A stretch of 64,000 bases of DNA, from positions 423,179,757 through 423,243,756 of the forward strand of contig NC_081415.1 of NCBI RefSeq assembly GCF_030272615.1, given 5' to 3'. The stretch is from Cryptomeria japonica. Taxonomy: Eukaryota; Streptophyta; Pinopsida; Cupressales; Cupressaceae. Each line of letters begins with the position of its first letter. Position 1 is the stretch's first letter. The notes beneath the pieces are model-generated. The model saw only the letters and a list, made by a program, of their open reading frames with translations, ran no database searches and was not told the origin of the DNA. The position numbers were made by a program, and so were the translations under genes. Positions 1 through 11,300 of the stretch are shown here, piece after piece.

Positions 1-492
1 GAGAGGTAAATGGGCGATATCCACTCATTCACCATACTTGCTAGCAAGACAAGAGATTTTGGGCCAAGATGGGAGACAACCTTTGCCTCAAGCTTGGATG
101 AAGTCAATTACTTGGAAGAACAATTGAAGAACCTACCGGCAATTTCAATAACTAAGATTTAACTCATGATGTCCAAATTCGTTGAATTTGCAAAAAGAGA
201 CAAGGATAAAGGTAATGATATTCTAAAAGAGAGTTTCTTATGATCCTATGTGGCATTATTTTTCCTTGTATTTTTGTTCCAAATGGATGCCATATTCTCA
301 GTGGCTGATATTAAATAATTTGCAATAAGTTATGTATTTGGTTGTAACAAACCCTAATTAGGGTTTAGGTGGCAAAATCTAGGCCCTCGATTTTGATTTA
401 ATCTTTGGCCATTCATTATAATTGAGAGCTCTATATAAGCTCAACTCATTTCATTTGTAAAGGATTGGTTAGAAGAGTTTTGAAGAATTGTT
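1..492 (+). repeat. Decayed LTR-like sequence with TATA box
   Basis: No intact gene is present. A TATA-like box (ctatataagc) lies at 431-440, and an 18-bp perfect palindrome made of AAACCCTAA and its complement lies at 349-366. The run from about 341 (tgtaacaaaccc) to 492 has the look of an LTR promoter region: AT-rich, with a TATA box and then a pyrimidine-rich leader. A short open stretch at 60-240 is broken by stops and was not recognised. The region seems to resume at 1656 after the insertion at 493-1645. Confidence 0.35.
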
Positions 493-1645
493 TTGATTAA
501 GTAAAAGCAGGTATTTGAAAGGTACCCGAACCTTGTACAAGCCAGGAGAACAGAGCTACGAGAAAGAAAAGTGTCTGGTCACTTCAAAAAGACAAAAAGA
601 TCCCACTGGAAGGGATCATCTTACATAACATAACCTAAAAAACCAGCAACAAACAGTGAAGGGAAAGCACATCGACAATAAAAAGACAAGACCAAGGAAC
701 CCTACAAAAACAGAGACAGAGATCTAAATGCTTTTCATGATTTCCTCAGCATGAACAACCATTTGTTTCATGTTGTTCGCCGAGGTCTTTAATTCCTCCA
801 ACTCACCACCTTTGATGTTGCCCTTGTTCTTTGTGTTAGCTTTGGTCCTCATTTCATGACCCTTCTTGTCCGGCTACTCTTTATCACCATCCTTCTCAGC
901 ATTGTTCTCAAACCTGTTGATTAGGATATTCATGTCATCCACCGAAGCTTTGAGGATCTGAAAATTTTGGTCTGCAATCTTCTTAACATTGAGTTCCAGC
1001 CTGTCGATTCTACTGCCCAAGTTGTTCATTTTATTTTCCATTTCCTTGGTATCTCCCATCTTATTGACCTTGTTTTCCGTTGCTATGATTTTACCCACTA
1101 TACATTCAATAGCTTCCGCATTGTGCATAACAACAACCAGTTCTTTAACATGTTCCACCAGGGGCTTATCACCAACCGTAACTCTTGCTATAGCATTCGT
1201 ATCTGTCTTCAAACTATTGTTATCCTTCACCATGGTAGCGATGGTCTCACAGAAAGCTTTTATGGTATCATTGTCACCAATATCACTTTTATCCCCTTTA
1301 TCCTCCTTCTGTAGACTTGTGGTATTCAAAACCTCAATGTTGCCCATCACCAGGTTAAACTCCCCTTCTTTATCCTTACCCTCATCCTTCTTGTTTTCTT
1401 CAGCATCCTCTTTAGAATCAACCAGAATATGGTTGATGTCTTTGTTGTTACCCTTTTTAGTGTTCTTCTTTTGAGTCTGCTTTCCAGTAGCTTTCCCTTT
1501 CTTTGTTTTAACAAATTTTTTCTCAAAGGATTCAATTTCAGACTCTGACATGTCTGAATCCACCACAATCCTTTTCCTCTTAGCCTTATTCCTCCCTTTT
1601 TTGCCAGTCTCTTCCGATTCTCCCTCAGTCTTCGATTCAAAGTTA
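493..1645 (-). pseudogene. 5'-truncated retrocopy of a Lys/Glu-rich coiled-coil gene
   Basis: On the minus strand an open frame runs from about 1645 to a stop at 874-876 and continues in the same frame to a second stop at 724-726. The predicted protein starts with a very basic stretch (KKGRNKAKRKR, TKKGKATGKQ), passes through acidic Lys/Glu repeats, and ends in a heptad-rich part (ENKVNKMGDTKEMENKMNNL) expected to form a coiled coil. No enzyme domain is visible. The 3' part (493-723) looks like an untranslated tail. The 10-mer aagaattgtt occurs at 483-492 and 1646-1655, exactly at the two edges, which suggests a target-site duplication from LINE-type insertion. The first 23 or so residues of the longest open frame (1646-1719) would then be flanking DNA. 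The same class of protein appears at 14,560-16,615 and 18,322-18,741. Family assignment rests on composition and layout, not on an alignment. Confidence 0.5.
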
Positions 1646-1655
1646 AAGAATTGTT

Positions 1656-2862
1656 GGTTGATGCTACATAAATTAATTATATCATTGAAGTGTTGGTGAC
1701 TTAATGAGTTTTGGAGCATTTGCTTGTTTCTTCATCCTTTTATGAGAGAAGATAATATTTGAAAAGACAAAATAAATTAGAATAGAATTTTCTTTAACTA
1801 TTTTAGATGAGTGAAAGATGGATGTGCATGATTGATAGTAAATCTCATTGTTCATACTACTAGTACTCCATCGATGGTGAATCTCATTGTTCATACTACT
1901 AGTACTCCATCGATGGTGAAGTATCCCACATAGTCGACTGAAGTCAATTTAGTTAAAACTTAACTTCAATTTCTATTCCATCATTGATATGCTTCATCTT
2001 GAAGGTGTCTATGTTTGTAGTAGTGATTTGAAAATCACCAATCTATACCTAGAAGATTGCACTAGCATTGTGGAGATGTTTATAGCATGTCAAAGCAAAG
2101 CTTAGTTGAGCTCACTTGAGATTGTCCATTGTCTTGCATTCTTAGTATTAGCATAGCATTCTTAAACCTTACTCCTTTTTTTCATTTTTCTTTTATCAAG
2201 ATCATTAGTAGTAGTAGGGAAAAGCAATATTGCAACATCATTCGAAGAACGTCAATCCATAGAGCTTAAATTGAAGTGATAACAACTACCACGTAAGTCC
2301 CCTCGCAAGTACAACAAACACATCATACCATTGAAGCTATCCAACACATCAAGACATGACATCAAGAACCTTAGAGTCGTCTCAAGTGATCCTTTTTATT
2401 AATCTTCAATATTTGAGAAGTCTTTGTTCAAGAGAGGATAGAGTATTCAATACTTTATTCCATGTCCGATTGTGCATAAAAACACCATCAACACATAGTA
2501 AAGTTCAAAACCACCTATGAAACAAGTGAAGCCCTCAATTTTTGAGGAAGCCAAAAATGTCATAGAAGATGCCATAGTATTTTTTTGTTAAAAAGGGAGA
2601 AAAAACCCCTATGGTAGGAGAGAAAATCACAAGTTTTGTAAAAGCTGCAGAGATTATTCTAAGCCACCGATATGCAATCATGTGAAGAAGTTAGATCCAA
2701 GTCTTATAAAAGGCTTGAAGGAGTTAAAAGCTATATATTTCCAATATCAATGGAGAACACCACATTATACACAATGGTTGGAGAAAATCTCGTTGAAGTT
2801 GGAAGAGGATATCAAAATTTGTGTTGAAGCAATCTAGTAGTGGTTGAAATTGAGGGGGAGAA
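1656..2862. other. Gene-free stretch, probably decayed element interior
   Basis: Stops interrupt every frame and I recognise no domain. The stretch ends in a polypurine tract (tgagggggag, 2851-2860) directly before an LTR-like start, so its right part is probably the degraded 3' interior of an LTR retrotransposon. A 39-bp tandem duplication sits at 1842-1919. Confidence 0.4.
1842..1919. repeat. 39-bp perfect tandem duplication
   Basis: The unit beginning atctcattgttcatac occurs at 1842-1880 and again at 1881-1919 with no visible difference. Confidence 0.9.
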
Positions 2863-3195
2863 TGTTGGAATGTTAATTTCCCCATTGCAATAGATCAATT
2901 ATAGTTTGAATTGTAGTTCTTTGCATGATATAATAATAGGATCTCTAAAAATAAAATGTAGTAGATTCTAGTTTGTGGAGCTAAAATTAAAAGCTCTAAA
3001 ATTAGAATTAAGTTGTTAATTGTAGTTGTGCATGTGTGGTGTTCTATTTTTAGTTGCTCCTCTATTTGTCTAGGACCTCTATATAAAGAGGTAGATTGTA
3101 ATGAAATTTGTCTTTGGTCATTTGATCACTTGACTTTTGATCATGCGATCAAAAAGTTTAATGAATATAAAGTTTTATTTGCTTTATGAAAAAAT
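2863..3195 (+). mobile_element. LTR of a decayed LTR retrotransposon
   Basis: The sequence starts TGTTGGAATG directly after a polypurine tract at 2851-2860, the usual junction between interior and 3' LTR. It has a TATA box (ctatataaag) around 3080 and then a transcribed-leader-like segment. No paired 5' LTR, primer-binding site or pol gene was found to the left, so this is a truncated or orphan LTR. Its right end runs into an inverted copy of its own terminal part, so the exact end is uncertain. Confidence 0.5.
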
Positions 3196-3335
3196 AAAAA
3201 AATAAACACACATAATTGCTTCATAAAACAGATAAAACTTTAATTCATTGAAATGAAATTACAAATTTCTTGATTGCATGATCAAGGGTCAAGTGATCTA
3301 ATGATCAAAGACAAATATTTCATTACATTATTACC
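3088..3335. repeat. Large imperfect inverted repeat of an LTR end
   Basis: The LTR tail at about 3088-3190 (tgtaatgaaatttgtcttt, then gatcatgcgatca, then aaagttttattt) reappears as its reverse complement at about 3205-3335. The arms are about 100 bases with scattered mismatches and a short spacer, giving a head-to-head LTR end able to form a long hairpin. Confidence 0.75.
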
Positions 3336-4387
3336 TCGTGATCATGACAGAGGGATTGGCAACTATATTATGGACAAGGCAAAACCGATTCCAACCCAAA
3401 TGTGCGCTTTTGTATTCACAACTGCAAGGTTACATTTTCAATACGCACATAGGCCTATCTGGGAAGAGCTGAGAAGGATCACAATTTATGCACTTCAAAC
3501 TGGTGTTAATGGTGTAAAGGTGGTTGGCTAGATCACACACCCTACAATGCATTGTACTTAACTGGACCCCATTGACAAGTTGACACTATCATATCAATAT
3601 GATTGTAAATATTTCAAATTGGCAATGCTTTATTCTCAAACAAAATTATGGGAAGTGCATCACACCCACCGATTCTAAATGGTCCATCAGATTTGGACAA
3701 TTGTATTTTTGTTGTCTTTGTATGTGACTTAACTGCTTATAGCTATTGTTTAGGCTTTTGGGTAGTAGTGACAAACACTTAGGATTTATTATGTGCACAA
3801 GGGTCAAAAAGTGGTCATTTCAAAGTGTCACCAATACCTACTTAAAGATGCACTAATATCCATACACCACAACCACCTCAACAATTGCCATTACTTATGC
3901 GCAAATGCCAAATGTTCTAGTAGTTGTGTGCTATTGGTACCAATAAAGTTGCACAAATCCACCAATTAAAGTCCAAAAATTATAACTGGTAGGAGTAAAG
4001 TGGGTGGCTATTGGTACACACAATTTATTCATGGGCTTTTAGTTATCATTTTTTTTTGCTTCTTTATAGTTAGTAATCGCGGGGTTGGGGGAAACAAGAA
4101 GTGAACACTAATTGGAACATGGGTCGTAACTAGTGCTCTTCCCCTAGCGCCAAGTTTCAATCGTTGTTGTAATGATCTGGATAACTTTCAAGATTTAATA
4201 TTAGAAAAATTAAAAAAATTGACAAATTGGAATGCATTAAAATTATATAATAGGCACAACCAATGGAGCAAAATAAATGCAAGAACATTGATAATTTTAA
4301 TTTCCTTAAAAAAAAAAAAAAGGAAAAATAAATGAACTCTATAATGATTTTTAGATAAAAAAGCCAATAGAAAAAGAAGTAATTTTA
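3336..4387. other. Gene-free stretch
   Basis: An 85-codon plus-strand open frame (3274-3531) overlaps the inverted repeat and matches nothing I know, so I do not call it a gene. The rest is AT-rich with an oligo-A run near 4310-4322. No RNA gene or element terminus was recognised. Confidence 0.5.
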
Positions 4388-4841
4388 TTAAATAATTAAA
4401 ATATGTCCAACATTTTCTTGGAACAACTTATTACATGCCTCAATTAATTGGTTATCAAATTCAGCATGAGGGGTAGGTGGCTTCGAGCGGGGAAAAATTC
4501 CAAATTCCTGCAACAAGGCCACACCCACAATTCTGGTTATAGGTCTGACATAGGTTGGCAAGGTAGATACGGTCACCCAAACACCGCTTTTAGACAACAT
4601 GGTAGAGTACAAGATGCCACAACTCTGAGATTAAACAAAGATGAGAAGGATTGGGCAACGAGGGTTTTTGAACGACAAAATAATCTCTAGCGCAAGAAGC
4701 CAGAATGGGGATTTGAAGAGATAAAGCGTCCATCATTAAACCAGTGGTGTGATCATTTTGAGGGCAGTTTTTACCATAACAAGGGTCCATGGACATCATG
4801 GGAGCATATTTGGCAGAAAGAAGGCAGACATAACTGGTCAA
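4388..4841 (-). pseudogene. Unrecognised minus-strand gene fragment, frameshifted
   Basis: Two minus-strand frames abut. The first (about 4841-4596) contains MDPCYGKNCPQNDHTTG and LQIPILASCARDYF. The second (4612-4388) contains GVWVTVSTLPTYVRPIT and FGIFPRSKPPTPHAEFD, and ends at a TAA. Residue composition is that of a real globular protein, with aromatic, Pro, Gly and Cys residues well mixed, and a single one-base shift near 4600 would join the two. A stop lies shortly upstream, at about 4857-4859, so only a 3' fragment of roughly 145 codons remains. I do not recognise the family. Opposite-strand open frames over the same bases have poor composition and look like shadows. It lies immediately 5' of LINE-1 ORF1 on the opposite strand. 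Confidence 0.45.
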
Positions 4842-5429
4842 ACAGACGTTTGCTACCTACCTGCCCAAGAAGGTTAGACAAACACCCTTTGCCTATTTTT
4901 GACATATGCGAAGAGCCTCTCGCCCATTCTCCTTTCTTTTCTAACAACTGTGATGACGGTAGAACTCAAAGAAGGATTCAAGAGACCAATGGACCTTGGC
5001 GCCTCCCTTCCTATGTCTCTTGGCCGAATAATGTCTTGCTACAAAACCCTAGATTCTTAAGTTACCCTAACAGCATCCCTCTTTAGAATAGGGACTTGAG
5101 ACAAAATCATACTATTGTGCCAAGACAGGAAAATTATTCAGTCCTCTCTAAGCCATACATGTCCATGAAAGCTTGGAAAAAAGGCTATTGGAGCCACAAC
5201 CAGAGGACTCTAATACCCAAAAATTTTGTCTCAACAATAATGAGGCCCCTGAAAATCTGCAAAGAGAAGGCAAGAAGGATAAGTCCCACAATAAATAATC
5301 CACTCGTGAGTATGACATACAGAGCAACAAGTTGGATGAGGGTAAAGACTTACAGAGGGACTAAGAGGTGGATCAAACACATAAGATCTCGTTACTTGAG
5401 CACCTCTTGACACCGCAAATATCAATTTG

Positions 5430-6622
5430 ACACGAGACAACTCTCATTGGTAAGTTCTGGGGCCCCTCTCTTAAAATCTTTGAGATTATTACTTGGGCTA
5501 AAAAGTATTGGAATGGTATTGAGGACATTTTCTACATTGATTCAAACTCTAAGTTCTTTATTGCCCTATTTGATTCCAAAGTCCATAGAGACTCTGCTCA
5601 TAAGTTTAAAGGTTGGTTTTGTAAGGGCTCTGGATTGGTCTCCATCCCATGGATCCCAAACTTTAGGACTGATACAACAATGTGCAAATTTATGCCCTTC
5701 TAGATATCTTTCCCCTCGTTGCCATTGGAATACCAAGATCCGGATCTCATTGAGATTTTTGCAAACAAAATGGGCATCTTTGTTAAACACGACCTTATTC
5801 CCTTTGAGTACACTCACCTAGCACTTAGAGTGTGTTTACTCCTTAATCTCAGTAATCCATTTCCAAACACTATCTATACTTTCAAAATAGGGTTCATGGA
5901 ATAAAAAAATAGTCATCCAAGATGCTTCAACATTGGATAAGTATGCTGACCTACTAGGTCACTACAATACCCAATGCCAAGGCCCTAATCAACCTGTTGT
6001 TAGCATTTGTAGTGATCATGTCTTTGACCTGTTCCTATGTGTTGCTTCTCAACCTCTAAGCTCCATTTAACAAGCTAAGTCAATCCAAGAATTAGAGGAA
6101 CCTCCTCCCCAAGAGGTAGATTTCAGTGTTTCTCACAATAAAGGGATGCAAGAGATGTTATTCCAAGTCTTCTCCTCTATAAGAACTTGGCTCACTATGC
6201 ACTCCATCCTTAAAACTCCCATCATTCCCACCTTGTTAACTTACACTTCTGTGGAATCAATCTCCCCTACCATATCTTTCAGCATTGCTCCTTCTTGTTT
6301 CAACCAAGGTGATCCTAGGAAAGAACTAAGGGGATCTCCTCTTGCTCCACCTACCCTTCAAGGCCAGTTAGTTCTTTGTCCCACACAAAAAATCTTGGTG
6401 CAACTTCAGAGGGAACAAATGATGGATTTCCTTGATCAAAAAATGATACATTACAATTGTTCGCTTAACAATATTCAAATTTGCACTAGTTTGGAAGCCC
6501 CTATGTCTCCCCTCTCCTTAACTTTTTATCAGGAGAAACAAATGTCTGAAGAAGGGTTAGAAGTTATGGCCAACGAAATGCTATTTTCAGTTGCCTCAAA
6601 GATGTTTGATGAAATAGCATAG
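5430..6622 (+). pseudogene. LINE-1 ORF1, DUF4283-type nucleic-acid-binding protein
   Basis: In the correct frame, 5430-5904 encodes a DUF4283-like domain. It shows TLIGKFWGPSLK, then WIPNFRTDTT, a Trp-to-stop in the conserved '(W)ISFPSLPLEY' segment, then LIEIFANKMGIFVKHD and LRVCLLLNLSNPFP. This follows the typical plant LINE ORF1 plan (GKF start, W.P.F, LP.LPLEY, L..I...G). A serine/proline/glutamine-rich tail follows to about 6622. In plant LINEs this protein coats the element RNA. Stops near 5701 and about 6068 break the frame. Candidate zinc knuckles are not clear here. Confidence 0.65.
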
Positions 6623-7063
6623 GTAGAATCAGCCGTGAGAAACACAGATCCTAGCTCATTTTACCAACAACCAGTAGAAGAAGAACTACAGACAGATGGG
6701 CACAATATCCGAATTTCCTCATGTCATCCCGCCACAATCAATGAGTCTAGAGGAACTAACACAAGCAAAGCAAGATACACTCTATATAGAATCAACTCCT
6801 TCGACACCTAAGGACAACCTGTACATATCCTCCCATTTGATTTGTAGGTCAGAAGTGAAAGAATGTGAAAAGTTTGACTTTTCCCAAACTTTGTCCATCT
6901 CGTAGACACCATCATTGTGCAACACTGATAAGAAAGTTCCAAAGCCTAGAGGCAAGAAACCTATAAGTGTTAAAACCAAAGAAGAAATAGAAGCTAGCAC
7001 ACAATCTACATTGGATGAAAAATTTTCATCCGCAAAGAGAACAACGAGGAGAACTCGTCAACA

Positions 7064-10000
7064 ATGAGAATCATATCCTAGAATTTTAGAGGTATAAATG
7101 CCCCTGACAAAAGGTGAAGAATCAAGCAACAAATTGATTCTTCGCAGACACATGTTGTGATACTCTAAGAAACCAAATTATCTCAAGATACTTCTCAGAT
7201 CTCAATTAAAAGATGACCACTTAGGAAGTCAGCCCACACTCAGGGAATATGGGCATTAGGAGGACTCACTGTTCTATTGAATCCTAAGACAACGCAATTA
7301 CAAGTTATTAAGCAAGACACCAATTGGCAAATGATAAAAGTGCAACACTTCGAACTCACCTTCTTAATTAATGTTTATGGACCAACTTCGGCACAAGACA
7401 AAAAAAATACATGGACAACTCTGACTGCCGCAATACAAAAATATGCAGAACACAACATTATTCTAGGAGGGGATTTCAATGCAATAACATCAATCTCAGA
7501 AAAGAAAGGTGGAATTTTCCCTCCCATCAAAACCATGCATGACTTTGTCTCGTTTATAATTGACAATTCCTTGCTAGATATTCACAATATAATGACATGT
7601 TTACATGGACAAATATAAGAGCATGGTTTCTACAAATAGCAGAAAGACTGGATAGGTATCTTGTTTCACATTGCTGGAAGCTACAAGATTACAACATTCA
7701 ATCAGAAATACTATCATATCTGGGTTCTGATCATTTCCCCATAGCTCTTAACATCACTTCTTCAACTTCACTTTCAACTCATAAACATAAACCATCCTTC
7801 AAGTTTGAAAGTATGTGGTTTCGTCATCCACACTTCCTTTCATTATTGAGGAAATGGTGGGTCAGTTCACCATTCTGCATAGGTACAAAAATGTTCCGAG
7901 TTTGCAAAAAGATGCAGTATGTAAAAGCTCAAATAAAAATCTAGAACAAATAGGTCTTTAAAAACATTTTTGCTTGAAAGAAATTGGTGGAGAAAGATCT
8001 TGTTGATACAAATGACCTCATCATAAGCAATGGATTGGATCCAACCACTTTTCAAAAACAAAAACAACTTTAGGAAGAATGGGAAGAGTTGTGCAAAAGG
8101 GAAGAAGAATATTGGAGGCAAAAATCTCGAGAGATGTGGCTCAAAACAGGGGACAAAAAACACAAAGTTTTTCATATGTCAACAAAGCAAAAAAGAGCAG
8201 CAACCACAATTTTCTCTATCAACAATTCTTCATCAGGAAATGTTATTTCAGATGCACAAGGTATTCAAGATGAGGGAGTGAATTTCTTCAAAAATCTCCT
8301 TGCTCCTCCCCCCTCTCCCTTCCCTCAAGAACCTTAGGATCATGAACTATTATAGGCTATTCCTTCCCTAATTACTGATCTAGATAATCAAGCTCTCTTT
8401 TCTCCCTTCACTATTATGGAAATGCAGAAAGTATTATTATCCTTGTCCCCAGACAAGGCCCCTGGCCGAGACGGGTTCACTACCTTTTTTTTTTCAGATT
8501 TGCTGGGATGTTGCCAATCTTGATCTCTTGGCTGCATTAGAAGAATCAAGAAAGAGTGCTTCTAGTCTAAAAAAATTCAATGCCACCAATATTGCTATCA
8601 TTCCCAAGATTAAGGACCCTAAAACCTTTATTGATTTTCGTCCCATCTCCTTGTATAATACGATATATAAGATTCTCTCCAAATGTATTTACCTGAGGCT
8701 CCAACCCCTTGTAAGAAAAATCATTTCCTCATAATAGGGTGGCTTTGTTCTAGGTAGAGAGACCATGGAAGGAGCTCTAGTGGCACATGAAGTTTTGCAT
8801 TCCATAAACATGAACCAGTCTCCAGCATTTGTAGCCAAACTTGACATGATGAAAGCATATGACAAACTCAATTGGTCCTTCCTTCTCAATGTTATTAACA
8901 AGTTTAGCTTTGTTGATAAGTGGTGTAAATGGATTAAGGCATGTATAACAAGTGCATACTTTTCAGTTATTATCAATGGTGTCCCAGCTAGTTATTTTCC
9001 AGCCTCACAAGGAGTTAGACAAGGAGACCCATTGTCCCCATTTTTTTTCATTATAATGGCAGAGGCTTTCAGTAGGACAATCACACTCAGGCATGATCAA
9101 GGCTTATGGTTGGGCACTCACATTGAGGGTACTACTTTATCATTCACTCACTCCCTATTTGCTGATGATACCCTCCTCTTTGGTAAGTCAAACTTACAAG
9201 AAGCCAAACAAGTTAAAAAAACTCTAGACTTGTATACTGTTGTTTCGGGGCAAGTTATCAACTCTTAGAAATCAAAACTATTTTTATTTAACACTAATGG
9301 AGTTATCTCAAGGAAAATTGTGAACATACTGGGCTTTACACTAGAAAAACTCCCATCTACCTACTTAGGTATCCCCTTTTTTGTGGGGTCCAACAAAGAA
9401 AACTATTGGAAAATGATAAGTGATAGAATCAAAAGGAGAATTTCAGCTTCAAAGGCTAGATGGTTGTCATTGTTAGGAAGAATTCTTCTTATTAAAATAG
9501 TCCTAGCAGCCATCCCGAATTAATACATTTCAATCCTCAAAGCTCATAGCTCGGTGATTCAACAAATTGAAAAAATCATCAGAGAATTTCTATGGAAAGG
9601 TAACATGACAGGTGAGAAAAAGTTACCATTGATCTCGCTGAAATAGATGACATCCAATAAAGAGATAGGTGGAGTCGGTTTGCATGACTTAACAAAAAGA
9701 AACAAAGCTTTTGGTGGGAAACTTATTTGGCATATGTACACTAAAATTGATACAAAATGGTCCAAAATCATGCAAGAAAAATACTTGGACTCCAATAATC
9801 CAATCGGGATTATCACAATATCAAATCCACCCAAAGGTTCAACAATATGGAATTTTATGATCTCTGCTAGAGATGGTCACTAAATATGTATCTTGGGAAA
9901 TCCATAATGGTGAAAGTGCCCATTTCTAGGAGGACTCGTGGAATGGACTACCACAGTTAAATCAAGTTGATGACCTTATGGATGCAAGGCAGATTATCAC

Positions 10001-11300
10001 TAAATGTTGGGGATCTAGAGTTATTGATTATGTATGTGGAGTAAAACTCTTCTCAAGGAAAGCCACGTGGAAGGACCTACGGGCACTTCCTATATTGGAT
10101 ATGCAAAAAGATTCTCTTCAAAAGATAATCTCAGAGAGAAATATTTTCATCTCAAAGGGCCAAGATAAACTGATATGAGCTGCTTCAAAAGATGGGAATT
10201 ACTCAATCAAAGTAGGTTATCAGGCTTTCCAGCAATTGGAAGACCAAACTACGAAAAACAAAGCCTTTTCATTCTGCTGGAATAACTTAGTTTTACCCAA
10301 AGCAGGTTGCTTTGCTTGGATAACATTAAGAAAAAGGATGCTAACAAGTGATAAGTTGGAGAAATTACATATTGCTCATTCTTTTCAGTATGTCCTATGT
10401 GATGAAGAAAATGAAATAGTTGATCACTTGTTTCTTAATTGCTCTTTCTCTCAAGAGTGTTGGTTCTTTGTCATGAATAAACTAAATCTGACAATGCCAC
10501 TGCCTAATTCATTATGGGATATGTTCCAATCTTGGCCTACTCTTTTCTCTTCCTCGGTGTTTGCAAGTATTTGGAAGTGCACTCCGGCCACAATAATTTG
10601 GACAATCTGATGGGAAAGAAACAAATGGATATTCAAGAAAATTGTCACCCCTTTGCACAAGGTTTTGGAGACAATAAAAAAATCCATCTCAGAGTTGGTT
10701 AATGCCAACATTAAAACATTAGAGGCCAATATCTTTATTCCCCTTGGGATGATACCATAAAAAGAGTTTGGAATGGTCTGACCACCCCTTCCTATTTTGC
10801 TCCTTATAAACAAATTCCCCAAGCATTTGACAGAAAAAGAATCAAATGGAATCCTCCAATTGCTAATTATGTGAAGCTTAATTTTGATGGCTCCTCTAGA
10901 GGTGACCCGAGGGAGTTAGGTGTGGGAGTTTGTATCAGAAATTACCTGGGCGATCTGAAGGATTTCCTTTGGAACCATCCCACCAGGTGCAAACAACTTA
11001 GTTGAAGCCCAAGCCCTCCTAACTGAATTAACAATAGCAAAAAGCATGGGATTCAAAAAATTGCATATTGAAGGAGATTCAACTGTTATAGTAAATGCGT
11101 GCTTACATTTTCAAGCAAATCTGGTCACTATATCAATTCATTGAATGTTCCATCTCTCATACATACAGAGAAGGCAATGTATTAGCAAACCTCCTAGCAA
11201 ATATGGGTTGTGATAAGATAAATGTGGACTCCTCTAATCCAAAATACAACTTACCAGACTTTCCAGTAATAGAAGAAACCGCTCCGGAAGAAAAGGTTTA
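7064..11300 (+). pseudogene. LINE-1 ORF2: endonuclease, reverse transcriptase, RNase H
   Basis: The ATG at 7064 begins the usual MRIIS.NFRG start. The apurinic-type endonuclease shows NVYGPTS, GGDFNAI and SDHFPI, which carry the catalytic Asp, Asn and His. The RT shows PGRDGF (about 8461), FRPISLYNTIYK, KLDMMKAYDKLNW, QGVRQGDPLSPFFF (about 9007) and the catalytic FADDTLLFG (about 9160). A zinc-binding RT region follows (about 10,236-10,480, with CWNNLVLPKAGCFAW), and RNase H from about 10,870 (FDGSSRGD, EGDSTVI, YREGNVLANLLA). Many premature stops (several of them Trp or Gln codons turned to stops) and shifts at about 7617, 8530 and 9530 make it non-functional. Confidence 0.85.

Noticed and set aside
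989-1474. 161-codon plus-strand hydrophobic frame
   Set aside because: It is the antisense shadow of the Lys/Glu-rich minus-strand frame; Leu/Ser/Phe richness is the expected complement.
4448-5410. Plus-strand frames opposite and just after the minus-strand pseudogene as genes
   Set aside because: Poor composition, short, overlapping better-supported frames or decayed LINE leader.
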